From Nitrospiraceae bacterium (GTDB taxonomy: Bacteria; Nitrospirota; Nitrospiria; Nitrospirales; UBA8639): a DNA stretch of 64,000 bases. Of this stretch, positions 8,942 through 18,593 are shown piece after piece. Position 1 is the stretch's first letter. Every line of letters begins with the position of its first letter. A program made the translations under genes and the position numbers. The stretch is from contig JACKFF010000008.1 in the NCBI GenBank assembly GCA_020632595.1, forward strand, positions 137,428 to 201,427. Reading direction: 5' to 3'. The notes beneath the pieces were generated by a model that worked only from the letters and a program-made list of their open reading frames with translations, did no database searches and was not told where the DNA came from.

Positions 8942-10846
8942 TTACCATTCATAGGCCCCGATATCGGACCGATTGCCCTGTGGCCTTCTTCTTCCCTCAC
9001 GGTCGGTGGGCACGGCGCTAAGGGTCGTGCCCGTATCAATGGCCGCACTACCCGATTGCAGATGAAAATCGCCGGCGCTAGCGTTCTTAAAGGAGGGATT
9101 GGAGGTCAGGTTATTGCTGATGCTTGTCCCGCTTCCCCGATTATCCATGTTGACATAGTTTCCGTAACTAATGTTGTTGATCACGTCGGCACCTTGAGAG
9201 CCAGGCTCTATCAATATGCCATAGCCCGTATTGCCATAGATTGTGTTATGGAAGACGCCGGAATTGACCGGATTCCGATAGGAATGGACATTAATCCCGG
9301 TGTAGTTCTTCCACACCACATTGTTATAGGCAATATTGTTGTCGCCGGAGCCCATTGTGATACCCCCGCCCTGGCTATAATTAATGCCATTGTGATGGAT
9401 GAGGTTATTGCGATAGGTATTATTATTCGCTTTGGGTTCCGAGTTATCTCCCGCGAAATTATGAATGCCCCAGGCGACATTATCATGGATATGACACCCA
9501 TCGATCAGGTTCCTGGAGGTCTTAATATAAAAGCCATGATCCACATTTTTCGTCCTGCCATTATGATGAACATCTAGGTTGATAAATTCATAGAAGGTAT
9601 CTGCAAAGGATGTAGTATTGTGGAAGTTGGTAGCAATTCCCCATCTCCCGGCATTCTTCACCTCGCCATTTTGAAACCGGATGTGATGTGTATTGCCAGT
9701 GAGAGAAATGCCGGTTTCCTCTCCGTTGGCATTGATGCGGATGCCATCAAAAATCAGATACTGAATTGCTGGGGAGGACTGGGCAAGATCGATACTGCCG
9801 ACTAGATTCACGGTCTCGCCGTTGAAAGCGGCTATCGTGATGGGTGAGCTCCAGGAATTACCCGAAGGAAAGCGGGTTCCGTTCCAGCTATGCAAAAATT
9901 CCTGATAAGTCCCGCCCCGGATAAATAAGGTATTGCCAGGCTGAAGAACCCCGAGTCCCCGTTTGATAGTGCGGAAGGGGGCGGATTGGGTGCCTGGGTT
10001 GGCATCGTTCCCGGACGTGGACACATAAAAGGCCGATCCACTAGGAGTGGTGCTGGTGCTGGTATTGGTGGGACTGGGACTGGTGGGAGTCGGATCGCTG
10101 GTACTGGTGCTGCCTGTGCCGCTCTTGTATTGCACATCGGTTGAGGACCATGAGCCGTCGGTATAGCGCCATTGGAGGCGGACCCACACCGGCAACCCGT
10201 TGGTAGGGAGCCCGGAGACCGTACGCGCCAGAGTTCCACTCGGCAGGTTGCCGCTATTATACACGTCAGAGTCGCCGGCGCTCAGGCCGACGCGCAGGGA
10301 CCAGTCGGTGAGAGCGGCGCCATTGGCCGTCCAGGTGAAGGTGGCGGTACTGCCGGGGAGCGTTGAGCCCGCTGATGGTGTCAGGAGAGCGGGGCGCCCA
10401 CTGCCATTGTTGCTGGTGGTGCTGGCACTCGCGGTACTGACGGTACTGGTGCTACTCGTACTACTCGTACTTCCCGAACCTGTATTGGCAGTGTATTGAA
10501 CGTCAGTTGAGGACCAGAGGCCATTGGTGTAGCGCCACTGCAACCGCACCCACACGGTCGATCCGTTGGTGGGGATCCCGACAGCGGTTTGAGCCAGGGT
10601 CCCGCTTGGGAGGTTGCCGCTGTTGTAGAGCGAAGAATCACCTTGTTTGGTGCCGATGCGCAAGGACCAATCGGTGAGAGATTCGCCATTGGCCGTCCAC
10701 GTGAAGGTGGCGGTGCTGCCGGGTAAGGTCGAACCGGCTATGGGCGACAGGAGTTTGGGGGCGGCACTGGCCGAGGTGGTTGTTCCAAAGATTAGGAAAC
10801 ACACACTTAGTACAAGGAATGTCCCTGCTTTTGATAATACGTTCAT
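8942..10846 (-). CDS. Exported protein with two Ig-like modules and parallel beta-helix
   Basis: The preferred start is the ATG at 10846 (MNVLSKAGTFLVLSVCF), because it has AAGGAAG upstream and begins a clear signal peptide ending at ASA. A longer frame to 10897 has neither. Two Ig/fibronectin-like modules follow (each GSTLPGSTATFTWTANG ... VWVRLQWRYT), joined by Ser/Thr-rich linkers. Then comes a right-handed beta-helix from FYVSTSGNDANPGTQSAPF, ending with AIDTGTTLSAVPTDREGRRR, the DUF1565-type C-terminal cap. It lacks the VCBS repeats of its neighbour. Likely surface-exposed or secreted, with a carbohydrate-related role; catalysis is not demonstrable. About 180 codons per beta-helix domain are related between the copies. 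Confidence 0.85.
   Translation of the reverse strand: MNVLSKAGTFLVLSVCFLIFGTTTSASAAPKLLSPIAGSTLPGSTATFTWTANGESLTDWSLRIGTKQGDSSLYNSGNLPSGTLAQTAVGIPTNGSTVWVRLQWRYTNGLWSSTDVQYTANTGSGSTSSTSSTSTVSTASASTTSNNGSGRPALLTPSAGSTLPGSTATFTWTANGAALTDWSLRVGLSAGDSDVYNSGNLPSGTLARTVSGLPTNGLPVWVRLQWRYTDGSWSSTDVQYKSGTGSTSTSDPTPTSPSPTNTSTSTTPSGSAFYVSTSGNDANPGTQSAPFRTIKRGLGVLQPGNTLFIRGGTYQEFLHSWNGTRFPSGNSWSSPITIAAFNGETVNLVGSIDLAQSSPAIQYLIFDGIRINANGEETGISLTGNTHHIRFQNGEVKNAGRWGIATNFHNTTSFADTFYEFINLDVHHNGRTKNVDHGFYIKTSRNLIDGCHIHDNVAWGIHNFAGDNSEPKANNNTYRNNLIHHNGINYSQGGGITMGSGDNNIAYNNVVWKNYTGINVHSYRNPVNSGVFHNTIYGNTGYGILIEPGSQGADVINNISYGNYVNMDNRGSGTSISNNLTSNPSFKNASAGDFHLQSGSAAIDTGTTLSAVPTDREGRRRPQGNRSDIGAYEW
9917..10382 (-). 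repeat. Duplicated segment (copy 2): beta-helix cap and Ig-like module
   Basis: Counterpart of 7096-7570. The stretch around 9925-9980 differs from 7105-7160 at only a few positions, and 10140-10382 mirrors 7330-7570. A further, more diverged copy of the Ig-like module lies at about 10500-10745, inside the same gene. Confidence 0.75.
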
Positions 10847-12075
10847 TAGGTTCTTCCTTCCAGTTAATACGAAGGCACGTTGACAAATGGCACACACGAT
10901 CGGGCTCTATTGTTCGATCATCTGTGCACCGAAAAAGCCGAATTAAAATACGGAATAAATGCGGGGGAAAACTGTGTAAGAATTGAATGAAATAGGTAGG
11001 AAAAAATCTACGGATATTCTAATAATGGATTTCTGATTGCAGACATAATAAATCTGGAAAATTTCTGCACAACGCACTCCCTTATCATGGGAGGATTGGA
11101 GAATGGGTGTGCCATCATATAAGTAACATGCAAAGGGTGGAGGACACTTCGACACTCATTGATCGATGACACGATTTTTCTGACAATATTTTTCAATGGA
11201 AACCGCATTTATGAACTAGGCAATTGTTTTAGAGGAATTATTTAAAATGGAAGGTTTTGCCGTATCCATTCAAACTTATGAGAAATGGCCTTCCTTCCAT
11301 TCCTCATTGTCAGAGCGGCAAACTTTTTCATCACATCATGTCATCATGATCATTCATTATGCTGTTTTTTGAATTTTTCATATGGTGTTTGAAATTTTGA
11401 ATATTTCTTTAAGCAGTCAGACGTCAGAAGTGCAGACAGCAATATTGGTACCGTCAATGGACAATTTTGAAGAAAATTTTGCCATTAGGTACAAAAATAT
11501 AATAAATTCAGTCAATTCGAATGTGAATTAACTCGAATTGCAAGCAAATTAAATTGTGCAAAAATTAAAATCGGCCAAATCTAGTGTAGGTCGAAGCCTG
11601 CAGTTTTTATGGAATCGGCTTTGAAAGGTGCCCGAAACCCTTCAGGCCTTTTGGTGGGGGAAGAATTGAGTTTTGAGGTCCGGTAGTGGATATTTTGCGG
11701 ATCGAAGTGATTTTGAGATCCTTATGATACTGCACCGACCAGGCCCTGAAGAAGTATGAGATTTTTTTATTAAACAAAAGGCCTGAACTGAGAAAATGAG
11801 TGAGAAGATAATTTTTGTATGGTGGCGTTTCGATGTGAGTGGGTTGGTATTCAGCCCGCAAAGATCAAGAAGTAAATTCATTAAGACTCAACCGGCAAAC
11901 CCTGTCTGGCAAAAGCCTGAACCTCTGATCATAACCTCAGAGGTTTAATTTTGATGGATGATTAGGATTTTCTTTATTTGTATCCAGCTGTGTTTTTTTC
12001 GGAGATTCACTCATTGAATTTGTGGTATATTCGTACACGTCGATTGTCGGGAAACTCAACGATCTCTTTAGACCT
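10847..12075. other. Long AT-rich intergenic region
   Basis: About 1.2 kb without a supported gene. Several short minus-strand frames (for example 11607-11861) lack ribosome sites and protein-like composition. The left part should contain the promoter of the beta-helix gene, and a hairpin sits at 11920-11945. Nothing else was recognised. Confidence 0.45.
11920..11945 (+). terminator. Hairpin resembling a Rho-independent terminator
   Basis: AACCTCTGA and TCAGAGGTT form a perfect 9-bp stem around an 8-nt loop and are followed by TAATTTT. No intact gene ends just upstream on the plus strand, so it may be an orphan left after gene loss in this decayed stretch. Confidence 0.4.
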
Positions 12076-12410
12076 TCAGCATCCGCTTTTTACTTCCTCC
12101 ATATATACCCCATTAATAGCTGGACTAATTGCCAAAAGATGAAGCTCAGCAATGATAATGCCATGGGAAAGGACAAACTGCGTCAATGGATTTTCAATTC
12201 CATTGGTCATCACCCCTCTCAAAGTTACTTGTTTTCCAGGAAATACTGCAACTGTACCAGGATTAGTCCACGACCTTCCTGAAGAGAAATATGTCCCATT
12301 ACGACTTTTCAGCATTTCTGAATATATTCCGCCACGGATCAATAGCGTGTCACCGGCAACAAGGTGACCGAGCGGATATTTTATTGTGGTGTACGGGTTT
12401 GCCTGGCTTC
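12076..12410 (-). pseudogene. Fragment of a fourth beta-helix protein gene
   Basis: The minus strand encodes ANPYTTIKYPLGHLVAGDTL, LIRGGIYSEMLKSRNGTYFS and SWTNPGTVAVFPGKQVTLRG. This aligns with the beta-helix cap of the two large neighbours (GTQSSPFRTIKRGLGVLQPG, LFIRGGIYSEYLQ). There is no signal peptide or start upstream of about 12410, and the frame ends at 12076 after only a few helix coils, so it is a decayed copy. Confidence 0.75.
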
Positions 12411-12947
12411 AGGCGTTTTCATTATTTTTAATGGTTTAAGCGCATTGAGTCGTCGGGTAGGACAATAGGCACCGCTAAAAGGTTGGCAGGAGGACCAGGC
12501 AGAGGAATAAGGGGCACGGTGTTTTAATGAAGTCATTTAATTCCATATTGCGTGACTTTTCCAATGACATTTTTTCATACCACTGAAATGTGAGACAATC
12601 GGGCTTCTGCGGATAGACCTATTAACCATCGGTCTATGTATCGGGTACGATTGCTAAAACTTTACCCTCAAGCTACCTTTTGACCTAATGTTCTGCATCT
12701 AATCTGCAGATACTAATCCTGTGGTGTCGCCCTATGAGAGGGCTATTGGTAATTTAGAGACATTCAGAAGGTAAAAGAATCCTGTGCTCTTCGGAATTCG
12801 GGGCTTGAGGGTGATTACACTATGAGGTAGGTTGGAGCGTTTTTGTCATTCCCCCCCCAATGATGTAATCCTGTTTTTCTGTATTTCTATGGGCTTCTTC
12901 AATTTCTTTGCCCCCTAATGTGAGTATGACAATTCATACTCCGGAAA
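12411..12947. other. Intergenic region before the exopolysaccharide locus
   Basis: About 540 bases with no supported gene. A short leader frame from the ATG at about 12927 overlaps the start of the methyltransferase in another frame. The region probably holds the promoter of the locus, but no sigma-70 or sigma-54 motif was convincing. Confidence 0.4.
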
Positions 12948-13670
12948 GTGCCGTCGCCGATGTTCCTCACTCGAATTGATCGTATTTGTAGAAGCGTGTT
13001 GACTCTGAACAGGGATCGTGAGTTCGCGACGCTGAAATCCATGTTGGCCCTAAAGAAGACCGATAGGGTGCTTGATGCGGGGAGTGGCGATGGATATTGG
13101 ACGGCGTCTTTTGCCAAAGACTGTGCGCATATTGTCGGGATCGATCCGGGTTGGCAGGCGTTACAACACGCCAAAATGTTGTATGCTTATCCGAATATTG
13201 ATTATGTACAGAGTTTTGGCGAGTCCTTGCCTTTCCCGGATAAGAGTTTTGATAAGGTGGTGAGCATCAGTTGCCTGGAACATTTCAACGATCCTTTTCA
13301 GGGATTGCGCGAGATGGCCCGGGTCCTTAAGCCTGGCGGTCGATTGGCGCTATCCGTCGATAGCCTTTTGCCGGAGAACTCTTCCTTAGCATTCCGGGAG
13401 TGGCACAAGAAGCGACATTTCGTCACGAAATATTTCAGCCAAGATGAAATGCAGGGAATGCTGGAGAAGGTCGGGATAAAATATGAACAGCCATCTACGG
13501 TACATCTGATCCGATCATCGGCAGCCATCCGGTCTCGTGAAATCTTTATCCGTCGTCCTCGTCTCCTATTACCTCTATTCCCTATTTTTTATAGTATCGT
13601 GCGAGTAGCTGATTGGATGTCTCAGGATACGCATGGACAGATGTTTGTGGTAACAGGTACACGTCAGTGA
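12948..13670 (+). CDS. Class I SAM-dependent methyltransferase, exopolysaccharide locus
   Basis: 240 residues with the Rossmann methyltransferase fold: motif I VLDAGSGDGYW (~43-53), acidic loop VGIDPGWQ, then LPFPDKSFDKVVSISCLEHF (motif IV region) and VLKPGGRLALS (motif VI). This is the Methyltransf_11 pattern used by enzymes that methylate small molecules or lipid/sugar intermediates. The substrate is unknown; the locus suggests a glycan. A GTG at 12948 and an ATG at 12960 are both possible starts, neither with an ideal ribosome site. It is the first gene of the plus-strand cluster that runs to 27161. Confidence 0.8.
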   Translation: MPSPMFLTRIDRICRSVLTLNRDREFATLKSMLALKKTDRVLDAGSGDGYWTASFAKDCAHIVGIDPGWQALQHAKMLYAYPNIDYVQSFGESLPFPDKSFDKVVSISCLEHFNDPFQGLREMARVLKPGGRLALSVDSLLPENSSLAFREWHKKRHFVTKYFSQDEMQGMLEKVGIKYEQPSTVHLIRSSAAIRSREIFIRRPRLLLPLFPIFYSIVRVADWMSQDTHGQMFVVTGTRQ

Positions 13671-13803
13671 TTTTTTTGTATGGGTTTCTTTCTATGTTCT
13701 TCCGAATCCTCTAGGCTCGTGAAGACTTTTAGTCAATGATCTCAGGGGACGTTCGAGATAATTCAGTGAGTTAATAGTCACTATGGAGTAAGGGGAGCTT
13801 GTT

Positions 13804-15123
13804 ATGCGGATTTTAGTCTGGGGGCTTGGATATGTGGGTACCGTTTCGGCGGCTTGTTTGGCGCGTTTGGGTCACGAGGTTATCGGTATCGATCCCAATC
13901 TCACCAAAGTGGAAGCGATAAACAGGGGCGACTGCGCAATCAAGGAACCGGGGTTACACGAATTGATCAAGCAAGCTGTGAAGGCAGGCGCCTTGCGAGC
14001 AACTACCAATGGGACTGATTGCGTTTTGCAAGCTGATATTTCCTTGATTTGTGTCGGAACCCCAAGTAGTGCCGATGGTAGTCCTCAACTAGGCTACGTC
14101 GAAGCTGTGACGCATGATATTGGTCGAGGACTCAAAGGCATCTCGCATTATCATGTGGTGTGTTTACGCAGTACGGTATTTCCCGGAACTTCCCGTAATC
14201 TCCTTGCACGGATTCTTGAGGAAGTTTCCGGGAAAAAAGCTGGAGACGATTTTGGTTTAGCGATGAATCCGGAATTTTTACGTGAAAGCTGTGCGGTGAA
14301 GGACTTCGACTCACCTCCCTATACTATTATAGGGGAACTGAACCAGCGGTCTGGCGAAATTTTGGATCGGCTTTATCAGGGCATCCATGCCCCGATTGAG
14401 CATGTCACTCTTGAAGAAGCGGAATTTTTGAAAATCACGAATAACGTGTTTCATGCATTAAAAGTCGGATTTGCTAATGAAATTGGGCGCGTCTGTGATC
14501 GTCTTGATATTGACAGTCATAAATTGATGAAGCTTGTCTGTTCGGATACGAAGTTGAATATCTCCCCTGCCTATTTGATGCCGGGATTTGCTTTTGGGGG
14601 CTCCTGTCTTCCCAAAGATCTGCGATCATTGACTTATAATGCTCGCCGTCTCGGGGTCGAAGTGCCCATCTTGGAATCTATTCTGCCGAGCAACAGCCAG
14701 CAAGTGAATTTGGCCAGGATTAAACTTCAGGAGATCGGGGCCAAAAAGGTTGGTATCTTCGGCCTGAGCTTTAAAGCGGGAACCGATGATCTTCGGGAAA
14801 GCCCCATTATTAATTTGATTCGCGATCTTTGGCAGGATGGAGTGGATGTGCTCGTATACGATCCTGATGTGAATCTTCAGGAAATGTTGGGAGCTAATCT
14901 TGAATATTTAGAGCGCCAGCTACCTCAAATCAAAACTATTTTGTGTGATCGTGCAGAAGAGATCATGAGCGGGTCTGATGTGCTGGTGTTGAGCCAGAAA
15001 CGTCCGGAATTTTTAGATCTCTTAAAAAATGTGAATCATTCCGTTATGATCCTTGATCTGGTTCGCTTGGCCGATCGGCCTGAATCCTTGGGATTTGCAA
15101 AGTATACAGGGATTTCATGGTAA
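13804..15123 (+). CDS. algD: GDP-mannose 6-dehydrogenase (UDP-glucose/GDP-mannose dehydrogenase family)
   Basis: The 439-residue enzyme oxidises the C6 alcohol of a nucleotide sugar to a uronic acid with two NAD. It has the N-terminal NAD loop GLGYVGTVSAACLA (7-20), a STVFPGTS segment, NPEFLRES, the central EAEFLKITNN helix, and the catalytic motif FGGSCLPKD with Cys268. That is the same residue number as the catalytic Cys of Pseudomonas AlgD and suggests GDP-mannose as substrate. UDP-glucose is not excluded. It would supply GDP-mannuronate or a derivative to the polysaccharide. A good AAGGGGAG site precedes the ATG. It overlaps the next gene by 7 nt. Confidence 0.85.
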   Translation: MRILVWGLGYVGTVSAACLARLGHEVIGIDPNLTKVEAINRGDCAIKEPGLHELIKQAVKAGALRATTNGTDCVLQADISLICVGTPSSADGSPQLGYVEAVTHDIGRGLKGISHYHVVCLRSTVFPGTSRNLLARILEEVSGKKAGDDFGLAMNPEFLRESCAVKDFDSPPYTIIGELNQRSGEILDRLYQGIHAPIEHVTLEEAEFLKITNNVFHALKVGFANEIGRVCDRLDIDSHKLMKLVCSDTKLNISPAYLMPGFAFGGSCLPKDLRSLTYNARRLGVEVPILESILPSNSQQVNLARIKLQEIGAKKVGIFGLSFKAGTDDLRESPIINLIRDLWQDGVDVLVYDPDVNLQEMLGANLEYLERQLPQIKTILCDRAEEIMSGSDVLVLSQKRPEFLDLLKNVNHSVMILDLVRLADRPESLGFAKYTGISW

Positions 15124-16355
15124 AAAATCCTCGTAAGCGTTGGCTTATCCTCACGCAGTACTATTCCCCGGAAATTGGAGCCCCGCAAATCCGTTTACGC
15201 TGTCTGGCCAATGAATTGCGGGAGCACGGGATTGACCTAGAAGTTTTGACCGCTCTGCCCAACTATCCCAAGGGGGAAATTTTCCCTGGATATCCCACCA
15301 CAAAATTCAGTATTCGTGAAGAAATCGATGGTGTTCCTGTCCGAAGGGTGTGGATTTATCCTGGCAGTGGAAAATCTCCTTTGATCCGGTTACTGAATTA
15401 TCTGAGTTTCACCTTGACTGCCCTGATTGCCGCCCTATTTGGTCCTCGTCCCGATGTCATGTTTGTTGAATCCCAGCCGTTGTCTCTTGGCATCGTGGGC
15501 CTCTGCATGAAATGGATCAGAGGAGTTCCTTATATTTACCATGTGCCGGATTTGCAGATTGATGTTGCCAGGCAAATGGGGTTTATTAAAAGCGAGGCGT
15601 TTCTTCGGTTGGCCTTAAATTTGGAAAACCTTTTTCTGAAGAAGTCCTGGAAAGTGTCGACCGTCACTCACCGCTTTATTCGTCATTTTGAAGAACGTGG
15701 ATTGCCTCGTACTCAGATTACCTTTCTTCCTAATGGGGCGGACACTCGGTTCCTCTGCCCCAGGCCCCCCTGTCCGGAATTGCTGGATCGATGGAAATTG
15801 AGAGAAAAGATGGTCTTTGTCTATGTTGGCACCCATGCGTATTACCATGGGTTGGACACACTGATCCACGCTGCCAATTTACTCCAGGACCATAAGGATC
15901 TTGTTTTCCTGATGATTGGCAATGGTCCCGAACGGCCACGGATTATTCAGTTGGCCAAAGATTTACAATTAACAAATGTGGTGTTTGGCCAGTCACCTTA
16001 TGAGGAAATGGCCAGACTGTATTCGATCAGTTACGCCTCTATTGCGACGTTACGTGATCTGGATGTTGCGAATCAGATGCGGCTTTCAAAAGTGTTTCCT
16101 TCCCTGAGTTGTGGGGTTCCTGTCATTTATGCAGGTCTCGGAGAGGCCTCAGATGTGATTCGGGATAATCACTGTGGGATGACGGTGGATCCGGAAAATC
16201 CTGAGAAATTAGCCGCCGCCATTGAGCAACTCGCCTCTGATCGGGCCGGCCGTGATAGCATGGGAAGAGCTGGTAGGCAATTAGTCGAAGTTGACTATAG
16301 TTGGAAAGTTATTGTGACACGATGGATTCAAGAGCTTGGAATATGGCAGCAATAG
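15117..16355 (+). CDS. GT4 family glycosyltransferase (WbuB-like)
   Basis: 412 residues with the GT-B fold of family 4. The N-terminal domain starts WLILTQYYSPEIGAPQIRLR, as in WbuB-type enzymes. A hydrophobic stretch at ~95-115 (LSFTLTALIAALFG) may attach it to the membrane. The C-terminal nucleotide-sugar domain contains FVYVGTHAYYHGLDTLI, FLMIGNGPERPRI and the region around VFPSLSCGVPVIYAGLGEAS, where the family carries its E-x7-E-like acidic site. It would add one sugar to a lipid-linked repeat unit at the inner face of the membrane. Its start lies inside the end of the dehydrogenase gene, indicating translational coupling. Confidence 0.85.
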   Translation: MVKNPRKRWLILTQYYSPEIGAPQIRLRCLANELREHGIDLEVLTALPNYPKGEIFPGYPTTKFSIREEIDGVPVRRVWIYPGSGKSPLIRLLNYLSFTLTALIAALFGPRPDVMFVESQPLSLGIVGLCMKWIRGVPYIYHVPDLQIDVARQMGFIKSEAFLRLALNLENLFLKKSWKVSTVTHRFIRHFEERGLPRTQITFLPNGADTRFLCPRPPCPELLDRWKLREKMVFVYVGTHAYYHGLDTLIHAANLLQDHKDLVFLMIGNGPERPRIIQLAKDLQLTNVVFGQSPYEEMARLYSISYASIATLRDLDVANQMRLSKVFPSLSCGVPVIYAGLGEASDVIRDNHCGMTVDPENPEKLAAAIEQLASDRAGRDSMGRAGRQLVEVDYSWKVIVTRWIQELGIWQQ

Positions 16356-16429
16356 AATCTTTATCACGGTCTTAAAAATCTTCTCAAAAACTGAATTGTA
16401 TCTTTGTGATTAGTTTCATGTCCTAAAGT

Positions 16430-17125
16430 ATGTCCAAATATATTGAAACTGAAGAAGTCCGAATGCGAAATGCCTATGGCAAACGCCAAGCGGAACACCA
16501 TTATTCATGGTTTAATCCCAGCTATGTTTTTTTGATGCAAGAACGGGAACGACTATTTTTGAGAACGTTGAAACGTCATGGTTTCTTACCATTAGAGACC
16601 CAGCATATTCTGGAAATTGGATGTGGTACGGGTTATTGGCTCCGAGAGTTCATTAAATGGGGCGCACGACCACAAAACATCAATGGAATTGAACTCTTGT
16701 CCGAACGAGTAGATATTGCCAAGCAGCTCTCTCCCCAAGGTGTGCATATCGAATGTGGAAGCGGGACCAAAGTCGGGTTTTCAGATGGGTGCTTGGATCT
16801 GGTGCTTCAGTCTACTGTTTTTTCTTCCATACTCGATTTCTCCACTAAGCAACAGATAGCATCAGAAATGTTACGGGTAGTCAAGGCAAATGGCGCCATA
16901 CTTTGGTATGATTTTCATGTGAACAATCCAAGAAATCCTGATGTTCAGGGGGTGAATAAGCGTGAAATTTTTCGGCTTTTCCCGAATTGTCGAATCGACC
17001 TTAGACGAATAACGCTGGCCCCTCCTCTTGCAAGGTTTCTTGCCCCGTATTCTTTACTGACTTGTTACCTTCTGGAACGACTTAAAATTTTTAATTCCCA
17101 TTATCTTGGAGTTATTCGCAAGTGA
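16430..17125 (+). CDS. Class I SAM-dependent methyltransferase
   Basis: 231 residues. SAM-binding motif I is ILEIGCGTGYWLREF (~62-76), followed by GIELLSERVDIAKQL, then FSDGCLDLVLQSTVFSSILD and VVKANGAILWYDFHVNNPRN. It is a Methyltransf_11/25-type enzyme of the kind found in O-antigen and exopolysaccharide loci. The tail is rich in hydrophobic residues (LARFLAPYSLLTCYLLERL). The ATG at 16430 has only a weak ribosome site (CCTAAAGT). The acceptor is unknown. Confidence 0.8.
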   Translation: MSKYIETEEVRMRNAYGKRQAEHHYSWFNPSYVFLMQERERLFLRTLKRHGFLPLETQHILEIGCGTGYWLREFIKWGARPQNINGIELLSERVDIAKQLSPQGVHIECGSGTKVGFSDGCLDLVLQSTVFSSILDFSTKQQIASEMLRVVKANGAILWYDFHVNNPRNPDVQGVNKREIFRLFPNCRIDLRRITLAPPLARFLAPYSLLTCYLLERLKIFNSHYLGVIRK

Positions 17126-17266
17126 ACAGGCCTTGTCGCTGTGGGGAAGAATTCTTGTAATTCGCATGCATCAACTCATAACGACCAAGCAGCAGAGCAA
17201 GATCCATACATTCTCGTATTCCATGAACACATTCATAATTTTATGCGATGACCACGGAAGGTTGGG

Positions 17267-18424
17267 ATGAAGCAATTTTTACCTTTTCATGTTCCTGATA
17301 TTGGCGAGGAAGAAATTCAGTCGGTGGTTGAGACCCTCCGTTCAGGGTGGTTGACTACCGGTTCAAAGGCCAAGCAGTTCGAGGCGGAATTTGCACAGCG
17401 GGTAGAGGCTCGACATGCTGTGGCCCTGAATTCCTGCACGGCTGCTTTGCATCTTGGCCTCGAAGCGGTTGGCGTGACCGAAGGCGATGAGGTCATTGTG
17501 CCCACCATGACCTTTGCCGCCACCGCAGAGGTGGTGCATTACCTTAAAGCGAAACCGGTGTTGGTGGACTGCCAGGCTGATACCTTGAATATTGATGTTG
17601 CTCAGATTGAAAAAGCGATTTCGCCCAGAACAAAGGCGATTATCCCTGTTCATTATGCCGGGCAGCCTTGTGCAATGGATCGCATTCTGGAGATTGCCAG
17701 AGTTCATCATTTGAAGGTCATTGAGGATGCTGCTCACGCTCTTCCGACACGTTATCGTGGAAGGATGGTCGGGGCATTGGGAGATATTACCTGCTTTTCT
17801 TTTTATTCAACCAAGACGATCACGACTGGTGAAGGGGGGATGGCCACGACTGAAAATGCCGAATGGGCAGAGCGCATGCGACTTTTAAGTCTGCACGGCA
17901 TCTCGCGGGATGCCGTCAATCGATATACCCCTGAGGGCAATTGGTATTACGAGATTTGCTATCCGGGGTATAAGTATAATCTGACGGATATTGCGGCAGC
18001 ATTAGGAATCCCTCAGCTACACAAATGCGACCATTTTGCAGCGATCCGAAAGCGGTATGCCACACTCTATAACGAAGGGTTTAAGGAGATTCCAGAAATT
18101 TTGGTTCCCCATTTGGCTGACGATGTGGAGCATGCCTGGCATCTTTATGTGATCCAATTGAACCTGGAGTGTCTGCGTATTGGACGCAACGAAATGATCG
18201 ATCTTATGAAGAAACAGGGCATCGGAACCAGTGTGCATTTTATCCCCTTGCATCTTCACCCCTATTATAGAGATAATTACGGGTATTTCCCCAATGATTT
18301 CCCTGTGGCGAGTTCGGTATTTGAGCGCATTATATCTCTCCCCATTTATCCTAAAATGACAGAATTGGATATCCAATATGTCATTGAGGTGGTCGCAACG
18401 CTTATCAAAGCAAACCGCCGATAA
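17267..18424 (+). CDS. DegT/DnrJ/EryC1/StrS aminotransferase (sugar 3- or 4-aminotransferase)
   Basis: 385 residues, the full family length. The PLP-binding lysine is K183 in FSFYSTKTITTGEGG. Other hallmarks are GWLTTGSKAKQFE (~27-39), NSCTAALHLGL, EDAAHALPTRYRGRMVGALG and the substrate segment around HLYVIQL. These enzymes transfer an amino group from glutamate to a keto-sugar nucleotide, here probably the 4-keto-6-deoxy product of the dehydratase domain in the next gene. GGAAGG precedes the ATG at good spacing. Confidence 0.88.
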   Translation: MKQFLPFHVPDIGEEEIQSVVETLRSGWLTTGSKAKQFEAEFAQRVEARHAVALNSCTAALHLGLEAVGVTEGDEVIVPTMTFAATAEVVHYLKAKPVLVDCQADTLNIDVAQIEKAISPRTKAIIPVHYAGQPCAMDRILEIARVHHLKVIEDAAHALPTRYRGRMVGALGDITCFSFYSTKTITTGEGGMATTENAEWAERMRLLSLHGISRDAVNRYTPEGNWYYEICYPGYKYNLTDIAAALGIPQLHKCDHFAAIRKRYATLYNEGFKEIPEILVPHLADDVEHAWHLYVIQLNLECLRIGRNEMIDLMKKQGIGTSVHFIPLHLHPYYRDNYGYFPNDFPVASSVFERIISLPIYPKMTELDIQYVIEVVATLIKANRR

Positions 18425-18593
18425 GTAATCGAGGCACTGAGACTCAGATTCTTGAAGCTTTCTAGTGGATACATGGCAGGTTCCCCCCCTCCTTATGGTG
18501 GTATCCCTCCTTTTCCAACTAATTGGAAACTGATAGAGATCGAAATTCACATTTCATCTAATTGGTTGCAATGTTCATTCAGGAGTACCGGTA

